A stretch of 15,469 bases of DNA. Source: Pseudomonas sp. (lineage in GTDB: Bacteria; Pseudomonadota; Gammaproteobacteria; Pseudomonadales; Pseudomonadaceae). How positions within the stretch are numbered: position 1 is the first letter of the stretch; each line of letters starts with the position of its first letter. The position numbers were made by a program, and so were the translations under genes. Under the pieces are notes generated by a model, which did no database searches, was not told the DNA's origin, and saw only the letters and a program-made list of their open reading frames with translations. The stretch lies in the NCBI GenBank assembly GCA_003527165.1, contig DPSI01000572.1, positions 1 through 15,469 on the forward strand, written 5' to 3'. Of the stretch, positions 8,027-14,917 are shown piece after piece.

Positions 8027-8039
8027 GCGTCCACCTCTG

Positions 8040-8069
8040 GCCCGGGCCTTCCTTGCGGGTCGCCCGGGC
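8040..8069 (-). repeat. intercistronic hairpin between binding protein and ABC permease
   Basis: GCCCGGGC occurs at 8040-8047 and again at 8062-8069. Being self-complementary, the two copies can pair as an eight-base GC stem with a 14-base loop. It lies in the 85-bp gap after the solute-binding protein gene and has no T tract. Such structures often shield the upstream mRNA from 3' exonucleases and allow the binding protein to be made in excess over the permease. Confidence 0.45.
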
Positions 8070-8111
8070 AGTTGTCGCGTGGCCGTCAACGACGTGCCAC
8101 GTCAATTGCGG

Positions 8112-8912
8112 TCAGGCTTCTTCGAGGCCGTATTGCTTGAGCAAGGCACTGTGTTCGCCGCTCTGCTTGAACTCGTCCAAGGCGGCTTTCAGCGAATCGA
8201 GCAACTGGCTGTTGCCCTTCTTCACGTAGATGCCGAGGGTTTCCGGGTAGATCGATTCGGGGCTGGAGATGAGGATGCGTCCACGTGCCTTGTCCACCAT
8301 CATCTGCGAGGCGCTGGCGATCTCCACATGTGCCTGGATATGCCCGGACAGCATGGCCTGGGAAGTTTCCGAGCTGGTCGGGTATTCATTGACGGTGATC
8401 GCGCCCTTGCCCTGCTCGGCGCAGTAGCCCGCCGACAGGTCGTTGAGCTTCTTCACCCAGGAGGTGCCCTGTTGCAGCCCGACGGTCATGCCGCACAGGT
8501 CCTTCTCGGTGGCGGGCTTGTGCGCCGAATCGGCGCGTACCATGATCGCCGCGCCGGTCTTGGCGTAGGGGATCGCGTCCGCCTGCTCGAGGCGCTCGGG
8601 CAGGATGTACATGCCGGAAATGATGGTGTCGAAGCGGTTGGCGTTGAGGCCGAGAATCAGGTTGGGAAAGCGTGTGTCGTGGAAGCTGGCCTTCAGCCCC
8701 ATGCGCTCGGCCAGCTCGGCGGAGACCTCCGGATCGAAGCCGACGACCTTTTCGTCCTCGTAGTATTCGAACGGCGGATAGGCGATTTCCATCCCCACCT
8801 TGAGCTCACCGTCACTGACGGTTTTCGGCGTTTGCGCCGCCATGGCACCAAACGACGTACCCAGCACCACCGCGCCGAGACCACCAAGGCAAAGATTCTT
8901 CAGGCTTTTCAT
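8112..8912 (-). CDS. periplasmic amino-acid-binding protein of the ABC importer (SBP family 3)
   Basis: This 266-residue protein starts with a signal peptide (MKSLKNLCLGGLGAVVLG..., cleavage probably after AMA at about residue 25). The mature protein shows the family 3 solute-binding pattern: LKVGMEIAYPPFEYY, VGFDPEVSAELAERMGLK, FDTIISGMYILPERLEQADAIPY and a C-terminal LLDSLKAALDEFKQSGEHSALLKQYGL. It would capture a polar amino acid or guanidino compound in the periplasm and pass it to the fused permease-ATPase encoded next. Two cysteines (LCGMT and GYCAEQG) could form a disulfide, as in lysine/arginine/ornithine-binding proteins. GGAG lies ten bases before the ATG. The gene is 48 bp downstream of the dioxygenase. 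Ligand identity is not determinable here. Confidence 0.88.
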   Translation of the reverse strand: MKSLKNLCLGGLGAVVLGTSFGAMAAQTPKTVSDGELKVGMEIAYPPFEYYEDEKVVGFDPEVSAELAERMGLKASFHDTRFPNLILGLNANRFDTIISGMYILPERLEQADAIPYAKTGAAIMVRADSAHKPATEKDLCGMTVGLQQGTSWVKKLNDLSAGYCAEQGKGAITVNEYPTSSETSQAMLSGHIQAHVEIASASQMMVDKARGRILISSPESIYPETLGIYVKKGNSQLLDSLKAALDEFKQSGEHSALLKQYGLEEA

Positions 8913-8960
8913 GGTTGTGTTCTCCAGAGACTCAGATAGGGTCGGCAGTGCGAAAGGTGA

Positions 8961-10001
8961 TCACGACAGGCTGGGCTGATGCTTGAGGCGCCCGAAGCTC
9001 GCCGGTTTGCGGGCGCGTTCGGGCAATCGCAGCTCCCCCGCCTCGACGCGCCTCTGTAGGTACTGATAGGTCTGCAACGCCTGGCTCCACATGTGCTCGC
9101 CAATGCTCAGCGGCTCGTAGTCGGCGCCGGCCTCGGCGAACTGCGGCAGCGGTTTGATCTGCGTGTGGTAATCGCAGGCGTAGAACAGCGGGAACGAGTA
9201 GCGCTCCTCCGCCACTTTGCGCACCCGGTGAGCGGTGGCGACGAACGCCCCGGCGGTCATCACCTCGAGCATGTCGCCGATGTTGACGACGAAGGCGCCG
9301 GACACCGGCGGCGCGTCGATCCACTCGCCCAGGTCGTTCATCACTTCCAGGCCCGGGCGATCGGCCAGCAGGATGGTGAAGCACTCGTAGTCCGTATGGG
9401 CGCCGATGCCCGGTGCGTCCTCGGCATCGCCGTCGTAGGGGTAGTGGATCAGCCGCAGCTTCGACGGCGGAAAATTAGCCACTTCATCGAAGGCGTCCTC
9501 GGCCAGGCCCAGCGCCAACGCAAAGCCGCGGAACAACGTCCGACCAAGATCGAACACCGCGGCGTAGTAAGCCTGTGCCGCCTCTTGGAAACCCGGCAGT
9601 TCGGGCCAGCGGTTCGGCCCCAGCAGCGGCGTGCCGGCCAGCACCAGCGGGTTGTCCGCCGGGACCTCGAACCCGATATCGAAGGCTTCCTTGTGGTCGG
9701 GCTTGCCCTTGGAATAGACCTCTTCACCTTCGGGTACGTAGCCTTTGTGGCTCTCCGAGGCACCGATGTAGTGACGCATCTTGGTTTCGAAGGGCTGAGC
9801 AAAGAAATCCTCGGCGGCCTGATGCAGGCCATCGATCAACCGCTGCTCGATAGCGTGACCGGTGATATAGAGAAATCCCACCTCGCGAGCCGCCACGCCA
9901 AGCGCATCGGCAACCTTCTGCCGCTCCGCAAGATCCGGACTGAACAGAGCGCCGATGTCGACGAGCGGAATCTGCTTGAAATGCTTGGTGCTGTTGCTCA
10001 T
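8961..10001 (-). CDS. Fe(II)/2-oxoglutarate-dependent dioxygenase, isopenicillin N synthase-like
   Basis: This 346-residue protein has the non-haem iron dioxygenase core. The DIOX_N part (about 10-130) begins [10 protein letters not shown] and includes [10 protein letters not shown]. The jelly-roll then gives [10 protein letters not shown] with iron ligands His202 and Asp204, HRVRKV with His258, and RYSFPLF with Arg267/Ser269 for the 2-oxoglutarate carboxylate, so the active site looks complete. The family hydroxylates, desaturates or cyclises small molecules using O2 and 2-oxoglutarate. The ATG at 10001 ([12 protein letters not shown]), with GGAG nine bases upstream, is chosen over a TTG start at 10031 that would overlap the preceding gene. 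A guanidinobutyrase and a 2-oxoacid decarboxylase in the same operon suggest a guanidino acid or arginine derivative as substrate, but this is not established. Confidence 0.88.
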   Translation of the reverse strand: MSNSTKHFKQIPLVDIGALFSPDLAERQKVADALGVAAREVGFLYITGHAIEQRLIDGLHQAAEDFFAQPFETKMRHYIGASESHKGYVPEGEEVYSKGKPDHKEAFDIGFEVPADNPLVLAGTPLLGPNRWPELPGFQEAAQAYYAAVFDLGRTLFRGFALALGLAEDAFDEVANFPPSKLRLIHYPYDGDAEDAPGIGAHTDYECFTILLADRPGLEVMNDLGEWIDAPPVSGAFVVNIGDMLEVMTAGAFVATAHRVRKVAEERYSFPLFYACDYHTQIKPLPQFAEAGADYEPLSIGEHMWSQALQTYQYLQRRVEAGELRLPERARKPASFGRLKHQPSLS

Positions 10002-10020
10002 CGAAGGCTGCTCCGTGCGG

Positions 10021-10863
10021 TCAGTGGCCAAGATAACGATGGAAATGGTGCCGTTCGGTTCGCGCCATCCACTGGTTGAGCTGCCAGAGGTCGGCGACCG
10101 GCACGTCGGTAAAGGGCAAGTGATGCAAATAACCGTCCGGACCGAACTCAGGCGTCAGGGTGGTGCAAGCGAAGCCGCGCTGCTGCTGGCTTTGCCAGAT
10201 GCTTTCCCAGTGGCGCTGATGAAAAGCCAGGGCATCGGCATATTCCGGCGCACCAGGATGGGGCACCTGCGGACCCTGGTCGTAACCGACCCGTGCCTGA
10301 ATGTGATGCACGCGCTCGATAAAAGGGGTGAGATCGTCGGCCGGGTCGTCCAGCAGGCGCTCGCAGGTCACCACCCAGTGGCTGATGTCGCTGGTGAAGC
10401 GCAGTGCCGGCAGCTGGCGGATCAGGTCGAGCGTGACCCATGGGCTGTACAACGAGCGGGCACGATGGGTTTCGAAGCTCAGCAGAAGCCCGGCGCGTTC
10501 GCCACATTCCAGGGCGGCGCCGAAGAAGTCGACCTGCTCGGCCAGACCCCAGCGGTCGTTGCCAGCCAGCAGATTGATGAAGCGCGGCTCCAACTCGGCG
10601 GCCCGTTCCAACTTGCGCGACAGGTCCTCGAGGTGCATCGCTGGTGTGTCGGACTGGCGCGGCAGCACCGGAGTCGAGGTGAAAATGGTGCAGATGTAGG
10701 GCACAGCATTGCCACGCAGGAAACGGCCAAAGCGGGCCCGTTCCTCATGGGCTTCCGGCAAGCGCGCCTCGATGCCGTCGAATCCGGCGCTGCGCAGCTC
10801 TTCCAGCGCCTGCTCCCAGGCGTTGCGATAGCCCCAGAGCGTGCGAAAAATCTTCAGTTCCAT
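10021..10863 (-). CDS. TIM-barrel protein, sugar phosphate isomerase/epimerase (xylose isomerase-like) superfamily
   Basis: This 280-residue protein begins [23 protein letters not shown], with [10 protein letters not shown] at the second strand, typical of the AP endonuclease 2 / xylose isomerase-like barrel. A metal site of the family type can be seen: Glu131 in SFETHR, Asp159 and His162 in SDISHW, His187 in VHHIQARVG and Glu239 in TPEFGP. The superfamily covers isomerases, epimerases and dehydratases acting on sugars and hydroxy/keto acids, so the reaction here is unknown. The internal ATG at 10863, preceded by AGGA, is chosen because the upstream in-frame extension overlaps the guanidinobutyrase gene out of frame. 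It lies 56 bp after that gene and 19 bp before the dioxygenase. Context suggests isomerisation of an intermediate made from the guanidino substrate. Confidence 0.78.
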   Translation of the reverse strand: MELKIFRTLWGYRNAWEQALEELRSAGFDGIEARLPEAHEERARFGRFLRGNAVPYICTIFTSTPVLPRQSDTPAMHLEDLSRKLERAAELEPRFINLLAGNDRWGLAEQVDFFGAALECGERAGLLLSFETHRARSLYSPWVTLDLIRQLPALRFTSDISHWVVTCERLLDDPADDLTPFIERVHHIQARVGYDQGPQVPHPGAPEYADALAFHQRHWESIWQSQQQRGFACTTLTPEFGPDGYLHHLPFTDVPVADLWQLNQWMARTERHHFHRYLGH

Positions 10864-10919
10864 GGTTGCGTCCTGCCGGTTGGAGGGATGAGCCGTCACG
10901 CCTCGCGCCACCGCTGTGC

Positions 10920-11882
10920 TCAGCGCCGGGTGACGCCGGGCAGCACGCAGAGCATTTCGTACAGCAGATTGGCGCCCAGCAGCGCGGTGTTGCCGCTGGT
11001 GTCGTAGGCCGGCGAGACCTCCACCAGATCGCCGCCGACCAGCGTCAGGCCCTGGCAACCGCGGATGATTTCCAACGCCTGGATGGTGGTCAGCCCGCCC
11101 ACTTCCGGGGTACCGGTACCGGGCGCCCAGGCCGGGTCGATGCCGTCGATGTCGAACGACAGGTACACCGGCCCGCCGCCGACCCGCTCACGCACCTCGG
11201 CCATCAGCGGTTCGAGCGACTTGTGCCAGCATTCCTCGGCCTGCACCACGCGAAAGCCCTGCTGACGGCACCAATTAAAGTCCTCGGCCGTATAGCCCTG
11301 GGCCCGCAGACCGATCTGCACCACCCGGTCGCAATCGAGCAGATCTTCTTCCACCGCGCGGCGGAAGGTGGTGCCATGGGCGATCTTCTCGCCGAACATG
11401 TGCTCGTTGACGTCGGCGTGGGCATCGACATGCACCAGCCCGACCTTGCCGTACTTCTTTTTCATCGCCCGCAGGATCGGCAGGGTCAGGGTGTGGTCGC
11501 CGCCCAGGGTCAGTGGGATGACGTCGTGCTCGAGCAGGCGGTCGTAGGTTTCCTCGATGATCCGCACGGTATCCAGCAGATTGAAGGTGTTGATTGCCAC
11601 ATCACCGATGTCGGCCACGCTCAATGAATCGAACGGCGCAGCGCCGGTGGCCATGTTGTAGGGGCGGATCATCACCGACTGGGCGCGAATTTCCCGCGGT
11701 CCGAAACGGGTGCCGGGGCGCAGCGAGGTGCCGATGTCCAGCGGGATACCAATGAAAGCCACATCCAGCCCGGCCGCCGTCTCGACCAAGGGCAGACGTA
11801 GCATGCTGGCGATGCCGCCGAAGCGCGGCATTTCATTACCGCCCAATGGCTGGTGCAGGATCTTTTCCAAGTGGGGCCTCAT
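10920..11882 (-). CDS. gbuA: guanidinobutyrase (ureohydrolase family, agmatinase-like)
   Basis: This 320-residue protein is a complete ureohydrolase. The binuclear Mn site is LTLGGDH (His130), HVDAHADVN (Asp153, His155, Asp157) and SFDIDGIDP (Asp244, Asp246). The N-terminal HQPLGGNEMPRFGGIASMLRLP, the central NMATGAAPFDSL and the C-terminal ANLLYEMLCVLPGV strongly resemble Pseudomonas GbuA as I remember it, and less so SpeB or GpuA. GbuA hydrolyses 4-guanidinobutyrate to GABA and urea, the step that closes the arginine transaminase route. The ATG at 11882 has no strong ribosome binding site; a TTG at 11870 preceded by GAGG would give a protein four residues shorter with a start closer to known homologues. 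It is the first gene of the minus-strand operon and is divergent from a LysR regulator. Agmatinase or guanidinopropionase activity cannot be excluded. Confidence 0.85.
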   Translation of the reverse strand: MRPHLEKILHQPLGGNEMPRFGGIASMLRLPLVETAAGLDVAFIGIPLDIGTSLRPGTRFGPREIRAQSVMIRPYNMATGAAPFDSLSVADIGDVAINTFNLLDTVRIIEETYDRLLEHDVIPLTLGGDHTLTLPILRAMKKKYGKVGLVHVDAHADVNEHMFGEKIAHGTTFRRAVEEDLLDCDRVVQIGLRAQGYTAEDFNWCRQQGFRVVQAEECWHKSLEPLMAEVRERVGGGPVYLSFDIDGIDPAWAPGTGTPEVGGLTTIQALEIIRGCQGLTLVGGDLVEVSPAYDTSGNTALLGANLLYEMLCVLPGVTRR

Positions 11883-11953
11883 CGGGTTGCTCAGCAGATG
11901 GAGCCATCTTGGTCAGCGCCACCGGCGGGAAAAATCGGCAGAACCAAATAATC

Positions 11954-11973
11954 AGTTCAGAAATATCTAAACT
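11954..11973. promoter_or_regulatory. candidate LysR-type operator upstream of gbuA
   Basis: AGTTCAGAAATATCTAAACT is an imperfect palindrome with eight of ten base pairs complementary, and it contains the T-N11-A form used by LysR proteins. It lies 72 bp upstream of the gbuA start in an AT-rich patch within a GC-rich region, beside a candidate minus-strand -10. The divergently encoded LysR protein is the natural candidate to bind it. Confidence 0.5.
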
Positions 11974-12044
11974 ATCGGAGCGGTTGGCGGCATCGTTTGC
12001 TCGGCCGGTAACCGACGAGAAGGCTAACGTCCATCGTCTTTTTC

Positions 12045-12064
12045 GGCACTGATGATTCAGTGCC
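12045..12064. repeat. perfect 8+4+8 inverted repeat in regulatory region
   Basis: GGCACTGATGATTCAGTGCC has perfect eight-base arms (GGCACTGA / TCAGTGCC) around a four-base centre. On the plus strand it is preceded by TCTTTTT and not followed by a T run; on the minus strand it is followed by GAAAAAG, so it does not look like an intrinsic terminator for either direction. It could be a protein-binding operator or an RNA hairpin in a leader transcript. Confidence 0.45.
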
Positions 12065-12252
12065 CTGTCGGTTGCGGATGGATCATGGCGCGCTGTGCAC
12101 AGGAGGCAGTCCGTGACGTACTGCTTAACAGCGCCGGTTGAAAAGGCTCGGCGCGTGGTCGGGGAAATGCCAAGATCGAATCGGTTTCCGAGCAAACACC
12201 CGACTACGGCACCCTGGTTTAGACTACGGCGGTCTCGCTTCAGGAATCGTCG

Positions 12253-13200
12253 ATGAACAACGCCCAACCGGACATCAAGCTGCTGCGCATCTTCGTCGCG
12301 GTGGTGCGCCAGCAGGGTTTTGCCGCCGCGCAGCAGATGCTCAATCTCTCCACCTCGGCGATCAGCACTTACATGAGCCAGCTGGAAACGGCGCTCGGCT
12401 TCAGCCTCTGCCACCGCGGCCGCGGCGGCTTTCGGCTGACCGCCAAGGGCGAGTCCTTCTATCAGGAAAGCCTGCGCCTGCTGGCCGAACTGGAGAGCTT
12501 CGAGCGCTACGCCGCCGCGCTCAAGGGCGAGCTCAGCGGCACCCTGTCGCTGGGCATCATCGATTCCACGGTGAGCGACCCGGCGCTGCCGTTGGCGGCC
12601 GTGCTCGGCGCCTATAGCGCGGAGAACCCCGGCGTGCACCTGCGCCTGTCGGTGATGGGCCCGCACGAACTGCAGCTCGCGGTGCTGGAGAATCGTCTGG
12701 ATGTGGCAATCGGCGCCTTCTATACGCGCATGAGCGGGCTGATCTACCAACCGCTCTACCGCGAGCAGCACTGGCTGTATTGCAGCGACCGGCACCCGCT
12801 GTTCGGCGAGCGGCGCATTCCCGCCGACCTGATCACCCAGCAGCGCATGGTCGGACGCGGCTACTGGAGCCAGGCGGAGCTGGCACGGCATGGCTTCAAG
12901 GACAGTGCGGCGACGGTGGAGAGTATGGAGGCGCAGCTGATTCTGGTGCTCTCCGGCGCCTATATCGGCTACCTGCCGGAACATTACGCACAGACCTGGG
13001 CCGACCAGGGCCGGCTCAAGGTGCTGCTGCCGGCGACCTTCGGCTACCAGGCGCCGTTCACCTTGATCACTCGCCGCGGACGCAGCCGCGAGCCGCTGGT
13101 CAAGACCTTCCGCGACCTGCTGATGTCGCCCCCGGCAGGCGAGACGTCAGCGACGCACGTTGCATCCGCCCCCACCCTGGCATCCAATAGCGCCCCATGA
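12253..13200 (+). CDS. gbuR: LysR-family transcriptional regulator, probably of the guanidinobutyrate operon
   Basis: This 315-residue protein has the LysR layout: an N-terminal winged helix-turn-helix (about 9-66; LLRIFVAVVRQQGFAAAQQMLNLSTSAISTYMSQLE) and an effector-binding domain starting near 98 (GTLSLGIIDSTVSDPALP). The last 25 or so residues, past the RDLLMSPPAG stretch, are Ala/Thr/Pro-rich and look like an unstructured tail. LysR proteins usually sense a pathway intermediate and activate a divergent operon. This one is divergent from gbuA with a LysR-like box in between, as gbuR is beside gbuA in P. aeruginosa from memory. AGGAATCG precedes the ATG. Its stop overlaps the next start as ATGA, coupling it to the TetR gene. 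The family is certain; the symbol is tentative. Confidence 0.7.
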   Translation: MNNAQPDIKLLRIFVAVVRQQGFAAAQQMLNLSTSAISTYMSQLETALGFSLCHRGRGGFRLTAKGESFYQESLRLLAELESFERYAAALKGELSGTLSLGIIDSTVSDPALPLAAVLGAYSAENPGVHLRLSVMGPHELQLAVLENRLDVAIGAFYTRMSGLIYQPLYREQHWLYCSDRHPLFGERRIPADLITQQRMVGRGYWSQAELARHGFKDSAATVESMEAQLILVLSGAYIGYLPEHYAQTWADQGRLKVLLPATFGYQAPFTLITRRGRSREPLVKTFRDLLMSPPAGETSATHVASAPTLASNSAP

Positions 13201-13853
13201 GCACAGCCGACACGCCTCCCCGCACGCCTTCGGGCCGCAAGCCGCGCGCCAGCAGCCAGGCGCGCATCGCGCAGATCCTTGCCGCTGCCCGCGAACTGCT
13301 CGCCGACGCGGGTGTGGCCGGGCTGTCGATCTACAGCGTGGCCGAGCGCGCAGCGATCCCGCCCTCCTCCGTCTACCACTTCTTCGCCAGCGTGCCGGCG
13401 CTGCTCGAGGCGCTCACCGCCGACGTTCACGCCGCCTTTCGCGCCAGCCTGCAGGAGCCGGTGGATCACAACAGTTTGGGCAACTGGCACGACCTCTCGC
13501 GGCTGATCGAGCGGCGCATGCTGGCGATCTACCAGGGAGACGCCGCGGCCCGCCAGTTGATCCTCGCCCAGCACGGCCTGGCCGAAGTCACCCAGGCCGA
13601 CCGCCAGCACGACATCGAACTCGCCGGGTTGATGCAGGTCCTCTTTGAACGGCACTTCGAGCTGCCCGCGCTGCCCAGCGACGTCGATGTGTTCGCCTTG
13701 GCCATGGAGCTTGGCGACCGTGTCTACGCCCGCTCGATGCACCTGCACGGCAGCATCACGCCGCGTATGGCCGAGGAAGGCATGCGGGTTTTCGACGCCT
13801 ACCTGGGTCTCTACCTGCCGCCCTTCCTGCCCAAACGAGAATGCGCGGCCTAG
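13197..13853 (+). CDS. aguR: TetR-family repressor of agmatine catabolism
   Basis: This 218-residue protein has a TetR-type DNA-binding domain at about 20-70: ARIAQILAAARELLADAG, then the helix-turn-helix AGLSIYSVAERAAIPPSSVYHFF and the ASVPALLEAL helix. The rest is a mostly helical ligand-binding and dimerisation domain. It lies directly upstream of aguB and aguA in the same direction, as aguR does in P. aeruginosa, where it represses aguBA until agmatine or N-carbamoylputrescine is present. There is no clear ribosome binding site, but its ATG overlaps the LysR stop by four bases, so it is probably translated by coupling. A perfect palindrome directly after its stop codon may be its own operator. 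Confidence 0.82.
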   Translation: MSTADTPPRTPSGRKPRASSQARIAQILAAARELLADAGVAGLSIYSVAERAAIPPSSVYHFFASVPALLEALTADVHAAFRASLQEPVDHNSLGNWHDLSRLIERRMLAIYQGDAAARQLILAQHGLAEVTQADRQHDIELAGLMQVLFERHFELPALPSDVDVFALAMELGDRVYARSMHLHGSITPRMAEEGMRVFDAYLGLYLPPFLPKRECAA

Positions 13854-13867
13854 CCGATATTTATCGG
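13854..13867. promoter_or_regulatory. candidate AguR operator 1
   Basis: CCGATATTTATCGG is a perfect palindrome with six-base arms and a two-base centre, starting at the base after the aguR stop codon. It is in the 135-bp AT-rich gap before aguB. A second site of the same form, CGGATAACTATCGA at 13917-13930, lies 63 bp downstream. A dimeric TetR protein would be expected to bind sites like these. Confidence 0.5.
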
Positions 13868-13916
13868 ATTAATTTGCCAGCAATAGCTTAAAAAACGACA
13901 GATAGCGCTTTTAATC

Positions 13917-13930
13917 CGGATAACTATCGA
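13917..13930. promoter_or_regulatory. candidate AguR operator 2
   Basis: CGGATAACTATCGA keeps the GATA-N2-TATC core of the palindrome at 13854-13867 with imperfect outer bases. It lies 58 bp before the aguB start in the same AT-rich gap, so it probably overlaps or follows the aguB promoter. I could not place convincing -35 and -10 elements. Confidence 0.4.
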
Positions 13931-13988
13931 ATAAATTTCGCAGCATCCCATCCGGGCCGTCTTCACGCCAGCACTCGCGAGGTTTTCC

Positions 13989-14867
13989 ATGTCCCGTATC
14001 GTTACCGTTGCCGCCACCCAGATGGCTTGTTCCTGGGATCGCGAAGCGAACATCGCCAACGCCGAGAAGCTGGTCCGCGAGGCGGCCGCCAAGGGCGCGC
14101 AGATCATCCTGATTCAGGAACTGTTCGAGACGCCCTACTTCTGCCAGAAGCCGAATCCGGAATACCTGCAGCTGGCCACCCCGGTCGAAGAGAACCCGGC
14201 CATCCAGCATTTCCAGAAAGTCGCCGCCGAACTGCAGGTGGTGCTGCCGGTGAGCTTCTTCGAACTGTCGGGCCGCGCGCGCTTCAACTCCATCGCCATC
14301 ATCGATGCCGACGGCAAGCTGCTCGGCGTCTACCGCAAGAGCCACATCCCGGACGGCCCCGGCTACCACGAGAAGTACTACTTCAACCCGGGCGACACCG
14401 GCTTCAAGGTGTGGAACACCCGTTACGCCAAGATCGGCGTGGCCATCTGCTGGGACCAATGGTTCCCGGAAACCGCCCGCAGCATGGCGCTGATGGGTGC
14501 GGAGCTGCTGTTCTACCCGACCGCCATCGGCAGCGAGCCGCATGACTCGACCATCACCTCCCGCGACCACTGGCAACGCGTGCAGCAGGGCCATGCCGGC
14601 GCCAACCTGATGCCGCTGATCGGCAGCAACCGCATCGGCCGCGAAGAGCAGGACGGCTACGACATCACCTTCTACGGCTCCTCGTTCATCGCCGACCAGT
14701 TCGGTGCCAAGGTAGAGGAAATGGACGAGACCAGCGAAGGCGTCCTGGTGCACCCGTTCGACCTGGACAAGCTCGAGCACATCCGCAGCGCCTGGGGCGT
14801 ATTCCGCGATCGACGGCCGAACCTGTACAGCCCGATCAAGACATTGGATGGCTCGCTGGAGTCGTAA
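13989..14867 (+). CDS. aguB: N-carbamoylputrescine amidase (nitrilase superfamily)
   Basis: This 292-residue protein has the complete nitrilase-superfamily catalytic triad: Glu44 in IILIQELFE, Lys117 in VYRKSHIPDGPGYHEKYYF and Cys154 in IGVAICWDQWFPE. The sequence and length match the AguB family, which splits N-carbamoylputrescine into putrescine, CO2 and ammonia in the cytoplasm. The putrescine made can enter the SpuI/SpuA route encoded at the other end of this window. GAGG lies seven bases before the ATG. It follows aguR by 135 bp and precedes aguA by 139 bp, the standard agmatine deiminase gene order. The assignment is firm. Confidence 0.95.
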   Translation: MSRIVTVAATQMACSWDREANIANAEKLVREAAAKGAQIILIQELFETPYFCQKPNPEYLQLATPVEENPAIQHFQKVAAELQVVLPVSFFELSGRARFNSIAIIDADGKLLGVYRKSHIPDGPGYHEKYYFNPGDTGFKVWNTRYAKIGVAICWDQWFPETARSMALMGAELLFYPTAIGSEPHDSTITSRDHWQRVQQGHAGANLMPLIGSNRIGREEQDGYDITFYGSSFIADQFGAKVEEMDETSEGVLVHPFDLDKLEHIRSAWGVFRDRRPNLYSPIKTLDGSLES

Positions 14868-14893
14868 GCCTGGCCTTTGATCGGCAAATGATG

Positions 14894-14917
14894 CAGCCGC
14901 ACGCTTCGTTGCGGCTG
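14894..14917 (+). repeat. hairpin between aguB and aguA
   Basis: CAGCCGCA (14894-14901) and TGCGGCTG (14910-14917) form a perfect eight-base stem with an eight-base loop in the 139-bp gap between aguB and aguA. No T tract follows. It may stabilise the upstream mRNA or partly attenuate transcription into aguA; no protein-coding sequence is seen in the gap. Confidence 0.45.

Larger units (their letters stand above)
11883..12252. promoter_or_regulatory. divergent regulatory region between gbuA operon and LysR gene (no gene seen)
   Basis: This 370-bp stretch holds no credible coding sequence. It must drive the nine-gene minus-strand operon and the plus-strand regulators. Near gbuA it contains a 20-bp palindrome (11954-11973) next to a possible minus-strand -10 (GATTAT, 11953-11948). 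In the middle is a perfect inverted repeat (12045-12064). Near the LysR start is a 9-bp direct repeat GACTACGGC (12202-12210 and 12222-12230) set 20 bp apart. The LysR start has AGGA at a suitable distance. Confidence 0.6.

Noticed and set aside
8027..8089. N-terminal extension of the ABC transporter from a TTG codon
   Set aside because: The added residues are Arg/Ala/Gly-rich and unlike the family, while the ATG at 8026 has a good ribosome binding site and starts in register with permease homologues.
11883..12044. Guanidine riboswitch in the gbuA operon leader
   Set aside because: Guanidine sensing would fit the context, but I saw no paired ACGR-loop hairpins or other recognisable guanidine aptamer core.
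11836..12984. Long minus-strand open frame of 382 codons across the gbuA-LysR gap
   Set aside because: It runs antisense to the LysR gene and across a regulatory region, has shadow-type composition in a high-GC genome and shows no recognisable motif.
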